From NCBI RefSeq assembly GCF_016801865.2, contig NC_068939.1:179520792-179584791 (forward strand): 64,000 nucleotides of DNA. The letters are read 5' to 3'. Below are positions 22,629 to 33,499 of this stretch, piece after piece. The position numbers and the translations under genes are program-made. Numbering within the stretch: the first letter of the stretch is position 1; each line of letters starts with the position of its first letter. A model generated the notes under the pieces. It was not told the origin of the DNA, searched no databases, and was given only the letters and a program-made list of their open reading frames with translations. This DNA comes from Culex pipiens pallens (Eukaryota > Arthropoda > Insecta > Diptera > Culicidae).

Positions 22629-25600
22629 GGTGCTGTGGTAATGCTACAGGCATAACCATCATGACGAAGAACTTCGGACACAAAAGTAAATGAATTTTTA
22701 TAGTTATTATTATTTGCGTTTCTTGGCCACAAAATCAATCACGAAAGAGTTAATTCTTAAGATCTATTTATTTCTGCTCAATGATGGTCTCATGTTAATT
22801 TGACGTTGGATAACGGGAGAAGGTACACTCCTGCTACCGGAGCCTCCGGCCACTCCAGGTGGTGGCCACTACTGCCAAAATGTCAAATTTCATGTCCAGT
22901 ATCAAAATCCCTAAAGTTTGATACCCATATTGCCCCAACTCTTATGGTTCCGCAAATGTCCCCTTATCGGAACATCCCCGGGGCCTGCGGCCACTCCAGG
23001 TGGTAGCCACTACTGCCAAAATGTCAAATTTCATGTCCAGTATCAAAATCCCTAAAGTTTGATACCCATATTGCCCCAACTCTTATGGTTCCGCAAATGT
23101 CCCCTTATCGGAACATCCCCGGGGCCTGCGGCCACTCCAGGTGGTGGCCACTACTGCCAAAATGTCAAATTTCATGTCCAGTATCAAAATCCCTAAAGTT
23201 TGATACCCATATTGCCCCAACTCTTATGGTTCCGCAAATGTCCCCTTATCGGAACATCCCCGGGGCCTGCGGCCACTCCAGGTGGTGGCCACTACTGCCA
23301 AAATGTCAAATTTCATGTCCAGTATCAAAATCCCTAAAGATTGATACCCATTTTGCCCCAACTCTTATGGTTCCGCAAATGTCCTTTTATCGGAACATCC
23401 CCGGGGCCTGCGGCCACTCCAGGTGGTGGCCACTACTGCCAAAATGTCAAATTTCATGTCCAGTATCAAAATCCCTAAAGTTTGATACCCATATTGCCCC
23501 AACTCTTATGGTTCCGCAAATGTCCCCTTATCGGAACATCCCCGGGGCCTGCGGCCACTCCAGGTGGTGGCCACTACTGCCAAAATGTCAAATTTCGTGT
23601 CCAGTATCAAAATCCCTAAAGTTTGATACCCATATTGCCCCAACTCTTATGGTTCCGCAAATGTCCCCTTATCGGAACATCCCCGGGGCCTGCGGCCACT
23701 CCAGGTGGTGGCCACTACTGCCAAAATGTCAAATTTCATGTCCAGTATCAAAATCCCTAAAGATTGATACCCATTTTGCCCCAACTCTTATGGTTCCGCA
23801 AATGTCCTCTTATCGGAACATCCCCGGGGCCTGCGGCCACTCCAGGTGGTGGCCACTACTGCCAAAATGTCAAATTTCATGTCCAGTATCAAAATCCCTA
23901 AAGTTTGATACCCATATTGCCCCAACTCTTATGGTTCCGCAAATGTCCCCTTATCGGAACATCCCCGGGGCCTGCGGCCACTCCAGGTGGTGGCCACTAC
24001 TGCCAAAATGTCAAATTTCATGTCCAGTATCAAAATCCCTAAAGTTTGATACCCATATTGCCCCAACTCTTATGGTTCCGCAAATGTCCCCTTATCGGAA
24101 CATCCCCGGGGCCTGCGGCCACTCCAGGTGGTGGCCACTACTGCCAAAATGTCAAATTTCATGTCCAGTATCAAAATCCCTAAAGTTTGATACCCATATT
24201 GCCCCAACTCTTATGGTTCCGCAAATGTCCCCTTATCGGAACATCCCCGGGGCCTGCGGCCACTCCAGGTGGTGGCCACTACTGCCAAAATGTCAAATTT
24301 CATGTCCAGTATCAAAATCCCTAAAGTTTGATACCCATATTGCCCCAACTCTTATGGTTCCGCAAATGTCCCCTTATCGGAACATCCCCGGGGCCTGCGG
24401 CCACTCCAGGTGGTGGCCACTACTGCCAAAATGTCAAATTTCATGTCCAGTATCAAAATCCCTAAAGTTTGATACCCATATTGCCCCAACTCTTATGGTT
24501 CCGCAAATGTCCCCTTATCGGAACATCCCCGGGGCCTGCGGCCACTCCAGGTGGTGGCCACTACTGCCAAAATGTCAAATTTCATGTCCAGTATCAAAAT
24601 CCCTAAAGTTTGATACCCATATTGCCCCAACTCTTATGGTTCCGCAAATGTCCCCTTATCGGAACATCCCCGGGGCCTGCGGCCACTCCAGGTGGTGGCC
24701 ACTACTGCCAAAATGTCAAATTTCATGTCCAGTATCAAAATCCCTAAAGTTTGATACCCATATTGCCCCAACTCTTATGGTTCCGCAAATGTCCCCTTAT
24801 CGGAACATCCCCGGGGCCTGCGGCCACTCCAGGTGGTGGCCACTACTGCCAAAATGTCAAATTTCATGTCCAGTATCAAAATCCCTAAAGTTTGATACCC
24901 ATATTGCCCCAACTCTTATGGTTCCGCAAATGTCCCCTTATCGGAACATCCCCGGGGCCTGCGGCCACTCCAGGTGGTGGCCACTACTGCCAAAATGTCA
25001 AATTTCATGTCCAGTATCAAAATCCCTAAAGTTTGATACCCATATTGCCCCAACTCTTATGGTTCCGCAAATGTCCCCTTATCGGAACATCCCCGGGGCC
25101 TGCGGCCACTCCAGGTGGTGGCCACTACTGCCAAAATGTCAAATTTCATGTCCAGTATCAAAATCCCTAAAGTTTGATACCCATATTGCCCCAACTCTTA
25201 TGGTTCCGCAAATGTCCCCTTATCGGAACATCCCCGGGGCCTGCGGCCACTCCAGGTGGTGGCCACTACTGCCAAAATGTCAAATTTCATGTCCAGTATC
25301 AAAATCCCTAAAGTTTGATACCCATATTGCCCCAACTCTTATGGTTCCGCAAATGTCCCCTTATCGGAACATCCCCGGGGCCTGCGGCCACTCCAGGTGG
25401 TGGCCACTACTGCCAAAATGTCAAATTTCATGTCCAGTATCAAAATCCCTAAAGTTTGATACCCATATTGCCCCAACTCTTATGGTTCCGCAAATGTCCC
25501 CTTATCGGAACATCCCCGGGGCCTGCGGCCACTCCAGGTGGTGGCCACTACTGCCAAAATGTCAAATTTCATGTCCAGTATCAAAATCCCTAATGTTTGA

Positions 25601-27478
25601 TACCCATATTGCCCCAACTCTTATGGTTCCGCAAATGTCCCCTTATCAGAACATCCCGGGGCCTGCGGCCACTCCAGGTGGTGGCCACTACTGCCAAAAT
25701 GTCAAATTTCATGTCCAGTATCAAAATCCCTAATGTTTGATACCCATATTGCCCCAACTCTTATGGTTCCGCAAATGTCCCCTTATCGGAACATCCCCGG
25801 GGCCTGCGGCCACTCCAGGTGGTGGCCACTACTGCCAAAATGTCAAATTTCATGTCCAGTATCAAAATCCCTAAAGTTTGATACCCATATTGCCCCAACT
25901 CTTATGGTTCCGCAAATGTCCCCTTATCGGAACATCCCCGGGGCCTGCGGCCACTCCAGGTGGTGGCCACTACTGCCAAAATGTCAAATTTCATGTCCAG
26001 TATCAAAATCCCTAAAGATTGATACCCATTTTGCCCCAACTCTTATGGTTCCGCAAATGTCCTCTTATCGGAACATCCCCGGGGCCTGCGGCCACTCCAG
26101 GTGGTGGCCACTACTGCCAAAATGTCAAATTTCATGTCCAGTATCAAAATCCCTAAAGTTTGATACCCATTTTGCCCCAACTCTTATGGTTCCGCAAATG
26201 TCCTCTTATCGGAACATCCCCGGGGCCTGCGGCCACTCCAGGTGGTGGCCACTACTGCCAAAATGTCAAATTTCATGTCCAGTATCAAAATCCCTAAAGT
26301 TTGATACCCATATTGCCCCAACTCTTACGGTTCCGCAAATGTCCCCTTATCGGAACATCCCCGGGGCCTGCGGCCAGTATCAAAATCCCTAAAGTTTGAT
26401 ACCCATATTGCCCCAACTCTTATGGTTCCGCAAATGTCCCCTTATCGGAACATCCCCGGGGCCTGCGGCCACTCCAGGTGGTGGCCACTACTGCCAAAAT
26501 GTCAAATTTCATTTCCAGTTTCAAAAACCCAAATATTATTGTTCCGCAAATTTCCCCCTATCGGAACACCCCCGGGGCCTCCGGCCACTCCAGGTGGTGG
26601 CCACTACTGCCGAAATGTCAAATTTGTCAAAAAGAGGGCGAAGGGGAAAGCAGCTTTCTGCGTAGCTGTGGATTCCTTCACCCCTCGCGTCCTTCCTTGG
26701 TTCCGTCCCGCAAAATCTCTAGGCAACACGATGCACGGAATCTGGCCGCTTCCTCAACCCGGATGGGAAGGACAGGTTGGATAGAGAATCACTAATGGAA
26801 GAATTTGCCGGGTGAGAGCAGCTACCTCGAGCTGTGAAATCCGTCACCGGTTTGGGGGAGCAGGGTGAAGGCAGCTCGCCGAGCTGTGAAATCCGTCACC
26901 CCGCGCGTCCTTCCTTGGTCCCGTCCCGCAAAATCTCCATGGCAACGTCGTCCGATCGTGGATTCCTCGTGGCTGGTTTCCTCCTCGGTCCCGGATCAGC
27001 AACAGCAGGAGCTCCTTCCAGGTCGGCGTCCAATATTGAATTGACTTGATTTTGGAACGGCACCTCTTTTTATATCAAATCGTTTTGGCGTTTGGCGAAG
27101 CAGCAGCACAAAAGGAATAAATCGCCAAATTGTGTCAAGGCCAAACGCAGGCAAGGCTTTGGGGGCGGAGTCAAGAGAGAGAGAGTGCGCGTGTGTGTGT
27201 TGTGTGCGTGCTTGCTTGCTGTGTGGAAGCAGTTTTATTAATTTAAACTCAGTTTTTAAGTGCTTCAACTAAATTTCATGGCCATTAATTAGGTATATTA
27301 AGAAAGCTTAAAATCCCCCCTTTCGTTTGGTGGGTACCACTTTTACGTGTGTTGAACAGGAGTTGAGATATTATTGTTGCAAATCTTGCAGTCGCGTTTA
27401 ATTTCTTTTCGTTACATTTCGCTCCACGAAATTTTGGATTGCTACCCTGTATAGAGCCCTAAGACGAAGTTCTTCGTC
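22629..27478 (+). mobile_element. Satellite-carrying mobile unit, copy 2
   Basis: This 4,850-bp copy has the same ends and internal order as unit 1 (offset 7,483 bp at the left and 7,482 at the right). It is bordered by six A on the left and five on the right. Noted differences outside the array are few, for example a G/A change near 22818 and C/G near 26994. Beyond the ends nothing is shared with copy 1, which argues against a simple tandem duplication. Confidence 0.75.
22843..26590 (+). repeat. 141-bp satellite array 2
   Basis: It has the same 25-period array with the same shortened 95-bp unit at the end. It shares variant monomers with array 1 in the same order (for example the TAG unit, the CTTTTATCGG unit at 23385 and the CGTGTCC unit at 23595). 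A patch at about 25147-25735 differs: variants of array 1 are absent, and TAATGTTTGA appears twice with a 1-bp deletion (near 25651) between. The deletion breaks the long open frame into 882- and 219-codon pieces. Confidence 0.95.
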
Positions 27479-27904
27479 AAAAATGTGTTATTGTTCTATT
27501 TGCTGTTATGTGCAATTTTAAAATCATTTTCACAAAAGATTTGAGCCTTATGATAAAATAAAGTTGTATTGCAACTAATGAATAATAACAAGTTTATGTC
27601 TAAGATACACAAGATCCATATTGCATGAAGATTATTTATATTATTCATAGAACCTTTTTGAAGCCATGAAACAAATCTGATAAATATCGAATAACAAATT
27701 GACAAAAAATTGTTGCAAAATTTTCAACAATGGTATTTGAAATTGTCAAAAGCACACAATTCCAGTTCAAGCCTGGATTAGGTACTTTGTCTAATCTAAT
27801 CTAATCTAACACAAACGCAGCCAGTCCGATGAAAGCATGCTGGAATGTCTTGTGATTAGATGACGCCCCAAGCACTTTTCTTGTCAATATTAATAATTGC
27901 AGTA
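27479..27904. other. Intergenic DNA with a TAATC microsatellite
   Basis: Unassigned AT-rich DNA. At about 27790-27806 there is a short (CTAAT)n run following GGATTAGGTACTTTGT. The same GGATTAGGTACTTTGT word occurs at 28578, suggesting a small repeat with a simple-repeat tail. Confidence 0.45.
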
Positions 27905-28080
27905 CATCCGAGAACACCCGAAAATGTAAAACAAAAATTAAAGCGGCCAGCCCTACTGCGTTGTGTTTACCGCAGAGAGGATTCTGAGAACGGATCACAT
28001 TTCACAGAATCGACAGGGGAGGAGGGATGCGTGGACATACCGTACCAAACGCTCCGGTTATTGATTGCATAGATATTGTG
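27905..28080 (+). repeat. Dispersed repeat (AAAGCGGCCAG family), copy 2
   Basis: Shares ordered words with 6120-6330 (AAAGCGGCCAG, CGCAGAGA, GAATCGACAGGGGAGG). Non-coding. Confidence 0.5.
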
Positions 28081-28866
28081 TAGAGTATATCAAGTGTAGT
28101 AATAGTCATTTTATAGAATTTCAATATATCATTTATCATATTTGTTTTAATAGATTACCTTCATACCCAGCTGAAAAGCTATAAAGTGGTTTGTTATTGA
28201 TTGAGACAAAGCGAATAGTAATAGAAAAGTTGGGACGTGAAAAACCTTTTTTTAAATAAGAATATTAAAGAAACGGTAAGGCTTTATAGAGCGAGAGACT
28301 TAGTTGAGGATTCGAATGAAAATTTCGCGAGATACTCTAGTAGAAGCAGTTAAAATTGAATGAGAAAAAGAAAGATAAGAAAAAGAGAAAAAAAAAAGAT
28401 AGTGAAATATTTAAGAAAGAAATATCACAAATTCTCTGCAAAAGGATATTAGGTGGAGCTCTGTTCAGCTGGTGTCCTCCGTTGGTTACACTTCTTGTAA
28501 CGGTCTCCACTTCCAACTGCTGATGTATCTCCATCGGTAACACTTCTTTCAAGAGCGGTTAGCTGCAGTTCGCCTTCAGGATTAGGTACTTTGTATGAAT
28601 TAAATTGACAAAAAAAAAATGCATTGAATAAAAAAAAACTATTTTCCAGTTTTGTAAATCCGCGCCATCGCAGACCTGGTGCACAGTTTATACTAACAGG
28701 CTATCGTAACCAATAAAACAACAAATTACAAAATTACGAAAAAAAAAATATTTTTTTTTTTTACTAAATCCGTGAAATTCGAGATTGTTCAACCACCCTG
28801 TATTAAGAAAGTTACAGAATTTAGAATATCGCCGCCGAAAACTTCAATTTTTTCTTCACTTTTTTC
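28081..28866. other. Unassigned intergenic DNA
   Basis: Mostly AT-rich with an A/G run (28360-28405) and a GC-richer stretch at 28440-28575. No reading frame or RNA gene could be supported. Confidence 0.4.
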
Positions 28867-28867
28867 T

Positions 28868-29135
28868 GGCAGCACTTGCTACTACGGCAGAAAAGATTCA
28901 GGATAGGCGTCGCAACTACAGATTGTCAAGGCAAACAGATTGGCCAATGTTTCTGGACACCAAACGTGCTGGACACCAACCGCCCTTTACGCCCAGCAAA
29001 ACTGGCAGTGTTGCAAGCGCAAAACATACGTTGCCAGTGCCGATTTATTTTGCATCGGCCAATCTGTCTCCCTCGACAATCTGTAGTCGCAACGCTCATG
29101 CAACCAAGCAAGCTGATGGTTGCCAGAAGTGCTGC
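28868..29135. repeat. Fold-back repeat with ~80-bp arms
   Basis: The left arm (GCAGCACTTGCTAC onwards, including CAACTACAGATTGTC and CAGATTGGCCA) recurs inverted at about 29058-29135, with a loop of roughly 110 bp. The right end abuts a fragment of the TACGCACTTCGGAAG repeat family (29133-29180). Confidence 0.6.
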
Positions 29136-29468
29136 TGTTCGTAAAGCCATTTCTTGACCCCTTTTCTTGGGAGGTGCGTATTGGCCCCGTCCCAGAATTT
29201 GAATGTTAAGAGTCCAAATTTTAAAATCTTTTTCTTTTATCCAGCAAATTTAAAATAAACTGCGAAAGAAGACAGAATGGAAGTTTGTAATAACCTTGTC
29301 CTGTCTCTTCGTAGAACAAAGTTTGTAATTCTATGTTTGAATTGTTTGAAATCAATAAATTTGATTGACACCAAAATTTTCTAGTATTTTATTTGTTTCG
29401 GAGGTTGCTAGGCCGTGTCAATACACTTTTTTGTTTTCCAAGCGCAAAAATCCCTTCCCACATGCCCC

Positions 29469-29483
29469 GTTTCCAAGGGAAAC
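29469..29483 (+). promoter_or_regulatory. X-box-like palindrome upstream of the CFAP97-domain gene
   Basis: GTTTCCAAGGGAAAC is a perfect-arm palindrome with a 3-bp spacer (GTTTCC-AAG-GGAAAC), resembling but not fully matching the RFX X-box consensus. It sits 132 bp upstream of the proposed start codon of a predicted ciliary/flagellar gene. A related half-site-like GTTGCTAGG lies at 29404. Confidence 0.35.
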
Positions 29484-29614
29484 AGCACTCGCACCGCTTG
29501 TTTATCGCGTCCAAAGTCAGAGGTCGAAAAAACCTTGTCCTCAAAAGCTGGTTTTCTGGTGACATTGTCCTTCTTAAATTCGGTCTAGAAAAGAATCGAT
29601 CAGCGCGCAAAATA

Positions 29615-30262
29615 ATGTTAACGAAAAAGGAAAAACTGCTCATCCGGCCGTGGCAAATGCAACGCTACTACAACCATCGGATCAAGGTGGAGACGGCGGG
29701 CCCGGCGATCGATTTCCACCCCCCGCCGGAACGGGCCCACATTACGCAAAAGTTGAAAAAGCTCCAGAAGGAACGCGAACGCAAGGAGAAGATCGAACGG
29801 GACAACATCCGGCTGCTGCAGCGACTGGGCGCCATCATGAGCAAGAAACGACTGGACAACATCTGGACCCAGGCACGACCCAAGTAAGCAGAGGGCAACA
29901 CTGATCGATTCTTGGAAGAGCCTCGAGTCCCTTCTCCCTCTCTTTCCAGCTTCCTCAGCCGCGAGTACATCTATCCGATCCGTCCCAAGACGACCGGCGT
30001 GACCGAAATGGACCGCGGCCGGCGCCGCTCGTCGGTGCGAACGCTGGACGAGATGGGCTCGGACTCGCCCCAGTCGGCAACACCCGGCGGGCGGACAGTT
30101 CGGTGCAGTGCGTGCAACGGGCGGGCCTACAAGCTGAACCAGGTCGCGCCGGAAGAGGGCCGTATGCCGTGGGCACCGCAGCGTAAAACCACCAACCGGA
30201 AGCTGCTGAACGAGGCCGAGTCGGAGCTGCACGTCTGCTGTCGGTTCTGCTGCTGCAAGTGA
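29615..30262 (+). CDS. CFAP97/Hemingway-domain protein (predicted axonemal)
   Basis: There are two exons, 29615-29883 and 29950-30262 (donor AA|GTAAGC, acceptor TTTCCAG|C), giving 193 aa. Residues ~10-90 match the KIAA1430/CFAP97 domain: a tyrosine/histidine start (QRYYNHRIKVETAGPAID), PPP, HITQKLKKLQKERERKEKIE, then DNIRLLQRLGAIM and the RLDNIW motif. CFAP97-family proteins (Drosophila Hemingway, mammalian CFAP97D1) support cilia and sperm axonemes. The frame is open upstream to 29393, but that part has no protein character, so I start at MLTKKEKLL. The second exon adds RP..TTGVTEMDRGRRRSS and ends in an unusual cysteine-rich tail: a CSAC knuckle, then CCRFCCCK. This tail is not part of the domain I know and could bind metal. 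Converges with RpS15. Confidence 0.68.
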
Positions 30263-30350
30263 GCATCTTTCTCCTAAAACATAAATAATCAATAATGTTT
30301 TCAAAAAACTTTGTGTGGGTGTGCCGGTTGTACGTGTGTGATTCACTATC

Positions 30351-30356
30351 AATAAA
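30351..30356 (+). terminator. Poly(A) signal AATAAA of the CFAP97-domain gene
   Basis: AATAAA lies 88 bp past the stop codon, before the convergent RpS15 3' end. Confidence 0.55.
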
Positions 30357-30534
30357 GTTTGAAGTTTGCTGCAGCTGCTAGGTCCTGTCGAGGGGAGTTT
30401 CTTCCTTATTCCGATCGAAAAAAGAGATAAAAACACAACACACTTCCGTCTGGGTTTGTTTACATTTTAGCTTGTATTTCACTCTCGCAGAACACCGACA
30501 CTTAAATCCAAGAAAAGTTCAAACTCACAGCTTC

Positions 30535-30984
30535 TTACTTCAGTGGAATGAAACGGGAGCTGTGGGTGGCACCAATACCGGGCCGACCGTGCTTGACGGG
30601 TTTGTAGGTCAGCGAGAATTCGCCCAGGTAGTGACCGATCATTTCCGGCTTGATTTCAACCTGGTTGAAGGTTTTGCCGTTGTAGATACCAACGATGGAA
30701 CCGACCATCTCCGGGACGATGATCATGTTACGCAGATGGGTCTTGACGATGGCAGGCTTCTCTAGTGGTGGGGCATTCTTCTTGGCCTTACGCAGCTTCT
30801 TGATCAGGGCCAGCGGCTTGCGGCGGAGACCGCGGTTGAAACGGCGCTTGGCACGGCTGTGCATCAGCTCCATCAGCAGGTCATGCTTCATGTCCAGCAG
30901 CTGGTCCAGGTCCACGCCGCGGTACGTGAACTTGCGGAACGCGCGCTTCTTCTTGATTCCCTCGGCATCGACAGCATCCGCCAT
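30535..30984 (-). CDS. RpS15: 40S ribosomal protein S15 (uS19)
   Basis: This is an intronless coding region of 149 aa (ATG 30984, stop at 30535-30537). uS19 sits in the head of the cytosolic small ribosomal subunit near the decoding centre, and its C-terminal tail reaches the A/P sites. The sequence is typical and complete: KKKRAFRKFTYRGVDLDQLL at the N-terminus, LMELMHSRAKRRFNRG, HLRNMIIVPEMVGSIVGIYN in the core, and the invariant end GEFSLTYKPVKHGRPGIGAT followed by SSRFIPLK. Length is close to other animals (human 145). A pyrimidine tract at 31069-31084 could be the 5' TOP start. Introns, if any, are in the 5' UTR. Confidence 0.95.
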   Translation of the reverse strand: MADAVDAEGIKKKRAFRKFTYRGVDLDQLLDMKHDLLMELMHSRAKRRFNRGLRRKPLALIKKLRKAKKNAPPLEKPAIVKTHLRNMIIVPEMVGSIVGIYNGKTFNQVEIKPEMIGHYLGEFSLTYKPVKHGRPGIGATHSSRFIPLK

Positions 30985-31068
30985 GGTTACGGTTTTCTCG
31001 GATGTTCCGGATTAAACGTAAAAAAATCCAGCGAGCACTTCGCGACACTACGTCCTCACACTAGATGT

Positions 31069-31084
31069 GGAAGAGAAAAGAGAG
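31069..31084 (-). promoter_or_regulatory. Candidate 5' TOP tract of RpS15
   Basis: On the minus strand the run CTCTCTTTTCTCTTCC lies 85-100 nt upstream of the RpS15 start codon. Ribosomal protein mRNAs normally start at a C within such a tract, which gives TOR-dependent translation. The exact start site is inferred. Confidence 0.5.
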
Positions 31085-31404
31085 TTTGACAGCGCGGCTG
31101 TTTGCGGATGTGCGAATACGCGTTTTTTGACAGCTCGGAAAAGTTTGCGTTTTTCGGCAACGTCAAGATGATTGACACATGTAGGTTTTTACCGAATCAA
31201 AAATTAAATAGATGCAAAGAAAATCAAGCAAAACAACAGTAAAAAAAATATTTGGGTAAATGCAAGGGCATTTCAGTGAGCAAAAGAGTTCCTCAATTTT
31301 GCCAAGAGTAACGAGAGTTTCTCAATGTTCCTCCGAGTTACTCCGGTTTGTTTCTCAGCATTCCCACCTACATATTTGAACCTTGTGTTTGAAATAAATA
31401 ACAA

Positions 31405-31642
31405 CACGCAGAAAAATGTTTTGTAGAATCAGCCTGTACGAGGTTTGTTTCAACAAAAATTTTGTTGAATATAATCAACGCCGATTTTGCGTTGAAACAA
31501 ACCTTGATTTTTTCAATTCCACAAAAATCTTTTGTTGATTTGAAAAAATTGCTTTGACGTTTAGCGTTGATTCAACAAAAATATTGATTTTCAAATCAAC
31601 AAAACGTTTTGTTGATTCAAATATGCCTTATTTTTCTGCGTG
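31405..31642. mobile_element. 238-bp MITE nested in the hAT-like element
   Basis: The ends CACGCAGAAAAAT and ATTTTTCTGCGTG are inverted repeats. The interior is full of CAACAAAA/TTTTGTTG words in both orientations. Non-coding. Confidence 0.65.
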
Positions 31643-32164
31643 AAGAGGCCGTTGCCGTTGCTAGGATTGTCGGGGAGGTTGTTTGTTTGAAATAATTTTT
31701 AGGGGATCTGACCGCTCATTGCATTTCGATTGCCAAACATGGCCAGAAAAAGGACTTTCCGGGCCAAAATGATTCCTCGCGTTTTGTGGAGACTGACATT
31801 TAAGTGCACCGTTGGGAAAAGCTCGTCTCGTAGCGATGTTCCGTTATCAGGTTGGCCCTTCAGTAGTAGCCGGTTAACCGCATCTACCTGACCAACGAAA
31901 GTTCGCCTAGACAAGATGGCAGAAGCGTGCTAGGGTCAAGTTCGACGGTCATTGCCCGAAAAGTTGTCGTTTCTGTGTACTGAAGGAAGAGTGACCGAAA
32001 ATCTGAGCTTTCGGAATGACCGTGGCAGCAACGATCGAGACAACTGGTACGGCACAGGGCAACTGTAGCGAAGTCCTGTCTAAGCAGATTGCCAAACCTG
32101 CAACAAACCTGAATCATCGGCACTCCTAGCTTTTTATATTTGTTTGAAAACAGCAAAATTTACA

Positions 32165-32830
32165 AATACTTTTTTATTGGATTTCTGTACATGTTTATCA
32201 TATGAAAGATCTTCGTTGGTTGCAATCCTCATCTTCATCGCTCAGTAGCTTGTAAATCCTTCGGAAGTACAACTCAAGTCCTCGTGCGGTTGGCTGATTT
32301 TTTCGATGAAATTCTCCAGCACCTTCCGGTGAACCAAAACAGCGTTACAGGGAGCTCGAACCAATCGAATTACGGGTTCCGATAGTGTTGCTTCTAATCA
32401 GTGCAATGTTCCGGAGGGCAAGCTTGAATTTGTTGTGCGCAAAGAAGACGGCCGAACTGGAAATAATTTTTCAATAATCAAACGACCAATTCAAGTGAAT
32501 TCACCCCAAATACTTAATGATACGGCAATTCCTTTCCGGCAGAATATGTTCGCGCTTTTTCCGTCTATTGCCTTTTACTTCCGGTTACCATCGGCGCGTA
32601 AAGCGAACGCAGTGCGCGAACATTTGCCCGATTTCGCCGTTGGAAGTTTTTGCTCCTCTCGATGGCCCGTGAATCCTTGTTACAGTTGGCATCGACAATC
32701 GGCTTCAGCTCCACACGATGCGAACCCAGATTTAGCACAGGCCGCTGCATGAGTCAAAAGAACACGGTGCCGGAACGCCCACCGGTGGCCACAAAATTGT
32801 TTGGGAGACGCGAAAACTACTACAGAACCT
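32165..32830 (-). pseudogene. Gene-like cargo inside the hAT-like element (unknown)
   Basis: On the minus strand there is a 61-codon frame starting MQRPVLNLGSHRVELKPIVD at 32750. A splice-acceptor-like TTATTTCCAG then leads into a second open stretch (FFAHNKFKLALRNIALIRSN) near 32455-32360, and a third coding-like piece (LELYFRRIYKLLSDEDED) near 32280-32225. An AATAAA-type signal follows at about 32172. Order and spacing look like a captured, decayed gene 3' part. I do not recognise the protein, and the pieces are not in one continuous frame. Confidence 0.35.
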
Positions 32831-33008
32831 GAACAGAATATGTCAGAGTCGGAAAAACATAAACAAACAACAACAACGTTGTCATAGTTTCATAAACCAA
32901 GGTATCGATAATTTGGTGGGAACTGAAAATTCTCAGGAGTAAGCTGCGTAACGGGAGAAACTCGGAGTTACTCCCAGAGTTTCTCACTGAATTGCCCTTG
33001 GGTAAATG

Positions 33009-33449
33009 TCTCGAGTTTTTTTTGAAAAGGTCCTATAAACAAAATTTCCAATTTTTGCTTTTTGGGTGTTTTTGAATACCCCTGACTCAAGGGGAGCGTT
33101 CTTTTATTACGTAACACAAAATTTGGAATTTTTGACCCCCCTCCCCCCCCTTTGTAACAAATCGTAACAGATGAGCCATCCCCCCTACCCCCCCTGTAAC
33201 GCGTAACGCAAGGTCTTTTTGCAAATTTTTATGAGTGCTTATATGAAAATTTTGCGTTACGTAACAGAATTTTTCAGCACACCCCCCCTCCCCCAATTTT
33301 CGTAACATTTCGTAACAGACACCGTCACCCCCTCCCCCCCCTAGCTGCGTTACGTAATAAAAGAACGCTCCCAAGGCGGTTTCATAAACACCCAAAAAGC
33401 AAAAATTGGAAATTTTGTTTATAGGACCTTTTCAAAAAAAAACTCGAGA
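33009..33449. mobile_element. Long-TIR fold-back MITE (ACTCGAG/ATAGGACC ends)
   Basis: The outer arms (TCTCGAGTTTTTTTTG, GGTCCTATAAACAAAATTTC, TTTTTGCTTTTTGGGTGTTT) recur inverted at 33375-33449. Within them is a second inverted element bounded by GGGAGCGTTCTTTTATTACG and its complement. Relatives sharing the AGGTCCTATA word occur at 48858-48997, 50869-50942 and 63885-64000. Confidence 0.65.
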
Positions 33450-33499
33450 TGTGAGTTTGTTAACAAAGAATGTATCCTGCCTATCCAATTAACTAAAAA

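Larger units (their letters stand above)
31263..33000. mobile_element. hAT-like non-autonomous element carrying gene-like DNA
   Basis: The inverted ends CAAGGGCATTTCAGTGAG and CTCACTGAATTGCCCTTG are flanked by an exact 8-bp duplication GGTAAATG (31255-31262 and 33001-33008), the hallmark of hAT transposons. The ~120 bp at each end carries GAGTTACTC/GAGTTTCTC words. The 1.2-kb interior is not typical AT-rich MITE filler (see 32165-32830). No hAT transposase frame is present. Confidence 0.75.

Noticed and set aside
23085..25733. 882-aa repetitive open frame
   Set aside because: Same satellite in the second unit; a single 1-bp deletion ends it.
29393..29614. N-terminal extension of the CFAP97-domain protein
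   Set aside because: Open in frame but without protein character; it contains the X-box-like promoter motif and the family domain begins just after the chosen start.
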